NCBI GenBank assembly: GCA_030043215.1 | Contig: JASHYG010000049.1 | Span: 1 to 7,274 of the forward strand | DNA length: 7,274 nucleotides | Direction: 5' to 3' | Origin: Gammaproteobacteria bacterium | Lineage (GTDB): Bacteria; Pseudomonadota; Gammaproteobacteria; Steroidobacterales; Steroidobacteraceae | Part shown: one piece after another, positions 5,760-7,274 of the stretch | Numbering within the stretch: the first letter of the stretch is position 1 | Layout of the letters: every line of letters begins with the position of its first letter | Notes under the pieces: model-generated | Told to the model about the DNA's origin: nothing | What the model saw: only the letters and a program-made list of their open reading frames with translations | Database searches by the model: none | Made by a program: the position numbers and the translations under genes

Positions 5760-6467
5760 ATGACGACGCCGACCGACCGATTGAGCGGCCCGCTGCCCGC
5801 GGAGCCCCTGGAGACGGCCGCCGAGTGGCTGGCCGAGTCCTGGAGCCGGCGCGGACAGCCCAATCCCAACGCCATGACCCTCGCGACCAGCACGATAGAC
5901 GGCCGGCCGTCCGCACGCATCGTGCTCTGCAAGGAGATTGCCGCCCGGCCAGGTTATGTCGTGTTCTACACGAATTACCACTCCCGCAAGGGCCGCGAGC
6001 TCGCGGAAAACCCGCGCGCGGCGGCCGTCCTGCACTTCGATCCCCTGCAATGCCAGGTCCGCATCGAGGGGGTGGTGGAGAAGGCGCCGGAGCCGGACAG
6101 CGATGCCTACTTCGCCTCCCGAGCCCTGGACAGCCGTATCGGGGCCTGGGCGAGCGCCCAGAGCGAGCCCATCGAATCGCGCGAGCGGCTGCGTGCCGCC
6201 GTGGACGCCATGGCGCACCGCTTCGGGGCACGGCCGTCTGGACCCCATCCGCCAGAGATCGCTCCCAACGAGGCAGCGGCTGCCGAGCCCTTCGTGCCGC
6301 GCCCCCCACACTGGGGCGGATACCGGCTGTGGGCGGAGGCCGTGGAGCTATGGGTCCAGGGCGAGGCCCGAATACACGATCGCGCCCGCTGGTCGCGCGC
6401 CCTCACGCGGCTCCCCAACGGGCAAATCGAGCCCGGCCCCTGGTCCGTCACCCGGCTACAGCCGTAG
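5760..6467 (+). CDS. pdxH: Pyridoxine/pyridoxamine 5'-phosphate oxidase (PdxH)
   Basis: FMN-dependent cytoplasmic oxidase converting PNP or PMP to pyridoxal 5'-phosphate, 235 residues here against about 218 in E. coli. Motifs in order: PNAMTLAT (36-43), [11 protein letters not shown] (48-58, FMN contacts Arg53 and Lys58), [19 protein letters not shown] (67-85), QVRIEG (99-104), [22 protein letters not shown] (114-135, PLP phosphate contacts Tyr117, Arg121 and Ser125), [12 protein letters not shown] (179-190), RIHDR (204-208, with the Arg and His that clasp the PLP ring) and the terminal WSVTRLQP. Two departures are an Ala/Pro/Glu-rich insertion at about 157-177 and a long segment between WSRA and PGPW near the C-terminus. 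An in-frame ATG at 5751 is an alternative start; neither has a Shine-Dalgarno. It is the only plus-strand gene, diverging from tyrA and converging on hisN. Confidence 0.93.
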   Translation: MTTPTDRLSGPLPAEPLETAAEWLAESWSRRGQPNPNAMTLATSTIDGRPSARIVLCKEIAARPGYVVFYTNYHSRKGRELAENPRAAAVLHFDPLQCQVRIEGVVEKAPEPDSDAYFASRALDSRIGAWASAQSEPIESRERLRAAVDAMAHRFGARPSGPHPPEIAPNEAAAAEPFVPRPPHWGGYRLWAEAVELWVQGEARIHDRARWSRALTRLPNGQIEPGPWSVTRLQP

Positions 6468-6475
6468 ACGAGACC

Positions 6476-7249
6476 TCAGGGCGCGAGCGAGGTGCGCACC
6501 GCCTCGTGCAGCAAGCCGTTGGTGGCGAGCACCGTCGTGGTGCCGAGCCCCACCGGGCCTCCCGAGAGGTCGGTGAACGTCCCGCCCGCCTCCCGCACGA
6601 TCACGGCGAGCGCGGCGATATCGAGAATGTTCACGTCCGACTCGATCACGACGTCGAGCGATCCGCTGGCGAGCAGATGGTAGTGGACGAAATCCCCGTA
6701 GCCGCGGATACGGCTCACGCGCTGGATCAGATCGCCGAACCGGCGCCAGTCCTGGGCGGAGCGCGTGAGCGTCTTGAGATTGCCCGTGGAGACGATCGCG
6801 GCCTGGAGGTCCGCCGTCGTGCTGACATGAATCGGCTGCCCATTGAGATACGCGCCCGCGCCCTCCTCGGCCCAGGCGAGCTCGCCGTACGCCGATGCGC
6901 TCGAGACGCCGAGCACGAGCCGGCCGTTGCGCTGGAGCGCGATCTGGGTCGAGAAGAACGGACAGTCGCGGATGAACGATTTGGTTCCATCGAGCGGATC
7001 GACGAGCCACATCGCCTCCCCGTCGGGGCCGTGCCGGCCGCTCTCCTCGCCGTAGAAGCCGTAGCTCGGAAAGCGCTCCGTCAGCACGCGGTGGATGGCC
7101 TCCTCCGCCCGGATGTCCGCCTCGGTGACGGGTGACTGGTCCGGCTTCGTCCGCACCTGCACGTTGCGCTGATACAGCGACCGGATGATCTCGCCGGCCG
7201 CCTGCGCGGCATCCAGCGCGGCTTCAAGCTCCCTCGAAGGTGCGTTCAT
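6476..7249 (-). CDS. hisN: Inositol-monophosphatase-family phosphatase, probably histidinol-phosphatase HisN
   Basis: A 257-residue Mg2+-dependent phosphatase of the IMPase fold. The likely reaction is histidinol-phosphate to histidinol, the penultimate step of histidine synthesis. Visible motifs are SPVTEAD (39-45), YGEES (66-70, metal ligand Glu68), WLVDPLDGTKSFI (81-93, metal ligands Asp84 and Asp87) and VNILDIAALAVIVREAGG (206-223, metal ligand Asp210). The usual Trp before that Asp is Leu here. KSFI after DPLDGT and the compact C-terminus resemble HisN more than general inositol phosphatase (SuhB) or CysQ, but substrate cannot be settled from sequence, and no other his gene is in the window. 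The ATG at 7249 has no obvious Shine-Dalgarno, and only 25 bases are visible upstream. The gene converges on pdxH with 8 bases between stops and no room for a terminator. Confidence 0.85.
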   Translation of the reverse strand: MNAPSRELEAALDAAQAAGEIIRSLYQRNVQVRTKPDQSPVTEADIRAEEAIHRVLTERFPSYGFYGEESGRHGPDGEAMWLVDPLDGTKSFIRDCPFFSTQIALQRNGRLVLGVSSASAYGELAWAEEGAGAYLNGQPIHVSTTADLQAAIVSTGNLKTLTRSAQDWRRFGDLIQRVSRIRGYGDFVHYHLLASGSLDVVIESDVNILDIAALAVIVREAGGTFTDLSGGPVGLGTTTVLATNGLLHEAVRTSLAP

Positions 7250-7274
7250 CGAATCGGTTCGCGGCTCGTTCCGA

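Noticed and set aside
5712..6311. 200-residue N-terminal extension of TyrA
   Set aside because: It is antisense to pdxH, and the chorismate mutase domain begins immediately after the ATG at 5711.
6453..6464. CGGCT-AC-AGCCG hairpin as a shared terminator of pdxH and hisN
   Set aside because: The loop is only two bases, the stem five, it lies inside the pdxH coding end, and no T-tract follows.
5825..7135. 436-codon open frame on the plus strand
   Set aside because: It overlaps pdxH in another frame and continues antisense to hisN; Arg/Gly-rich translation with no recognisable domain.

Overview
The window is a gene-dense, very GC-rich stretch of what looks like an ordinary proteobacterial chromosome. 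An E. coli-type AroQ-TyrA fusion, RppH, ErpA and the block DUF6776-like gene / bactofilin / erpA (an order I recall from Pseudomonas-type genomes) point to a high-GC gammaproteobacterium, perhaps near Steroidobacterales, Nevskiales or Xanthomonadales. That placement is inference. There are nine protein genes, eight on the minus strand and one (pdxH) on the plus strand. I see no tRNA, rRNA, CRISPR array, insertion sequence, phage or plasmid signature.

Layout, from the right (upstream for the minus strand): hisN-like histidinol-phosphatase (7249-6476, minus) converges on pdxH (5760-6467, plus) with only 8 bases between stop codons. pdxH diverges from tyrA (5711-4587, minus) across 48 bases. tyrA is followed after 14 bases by a diguanylate cyclase gene (4572-3421, minus) whose ribosome binding site abuts the tyrA stop codon. 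After a 105-base gap comes a compact five-gene run on the minus strand: rppH (3315-2746), a DUF6776-like membrane coiled-coil protein (2723-1986), a bactofilin (1957-1541), erpA (1463-1095) and a ppx/gppA-type phosphatase (1079 to beyond the left edge, so its C-terminus is missing). Gaps in this run are 22, 28, 77 and 15 bases.

How the genes fit together: the right half is amino-acid and cofactor metabolism (tyrosine, PLP, probably histidine) with a c-di-GMP signalling gene attached to tyrA. The left half joins mRNA 5'-end processing, an envelope/cytoskeleton pair, Fe-S cluster delivery and polyphosphate/(p)ppGpp metabolism in one likely transcript.

The most notable non-coding signal is in the 77-base gap before erpA. 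A near-consensus sigma-70 promoter (TTGACC, 17 bases, TACACT) is placed so that transcription would begin at or one base before the erpA ATG, predicting a leaderless mRNA. An inverted repeat lies in its spacer, and three tandem 16-bp repeats lie directly upstream of its -35 box. I found no wholly new multi-gene system; the items worth checking are this promoter architecture, the tyrA-GGDEF coupling, and the DUF6776/bactofilin pair.
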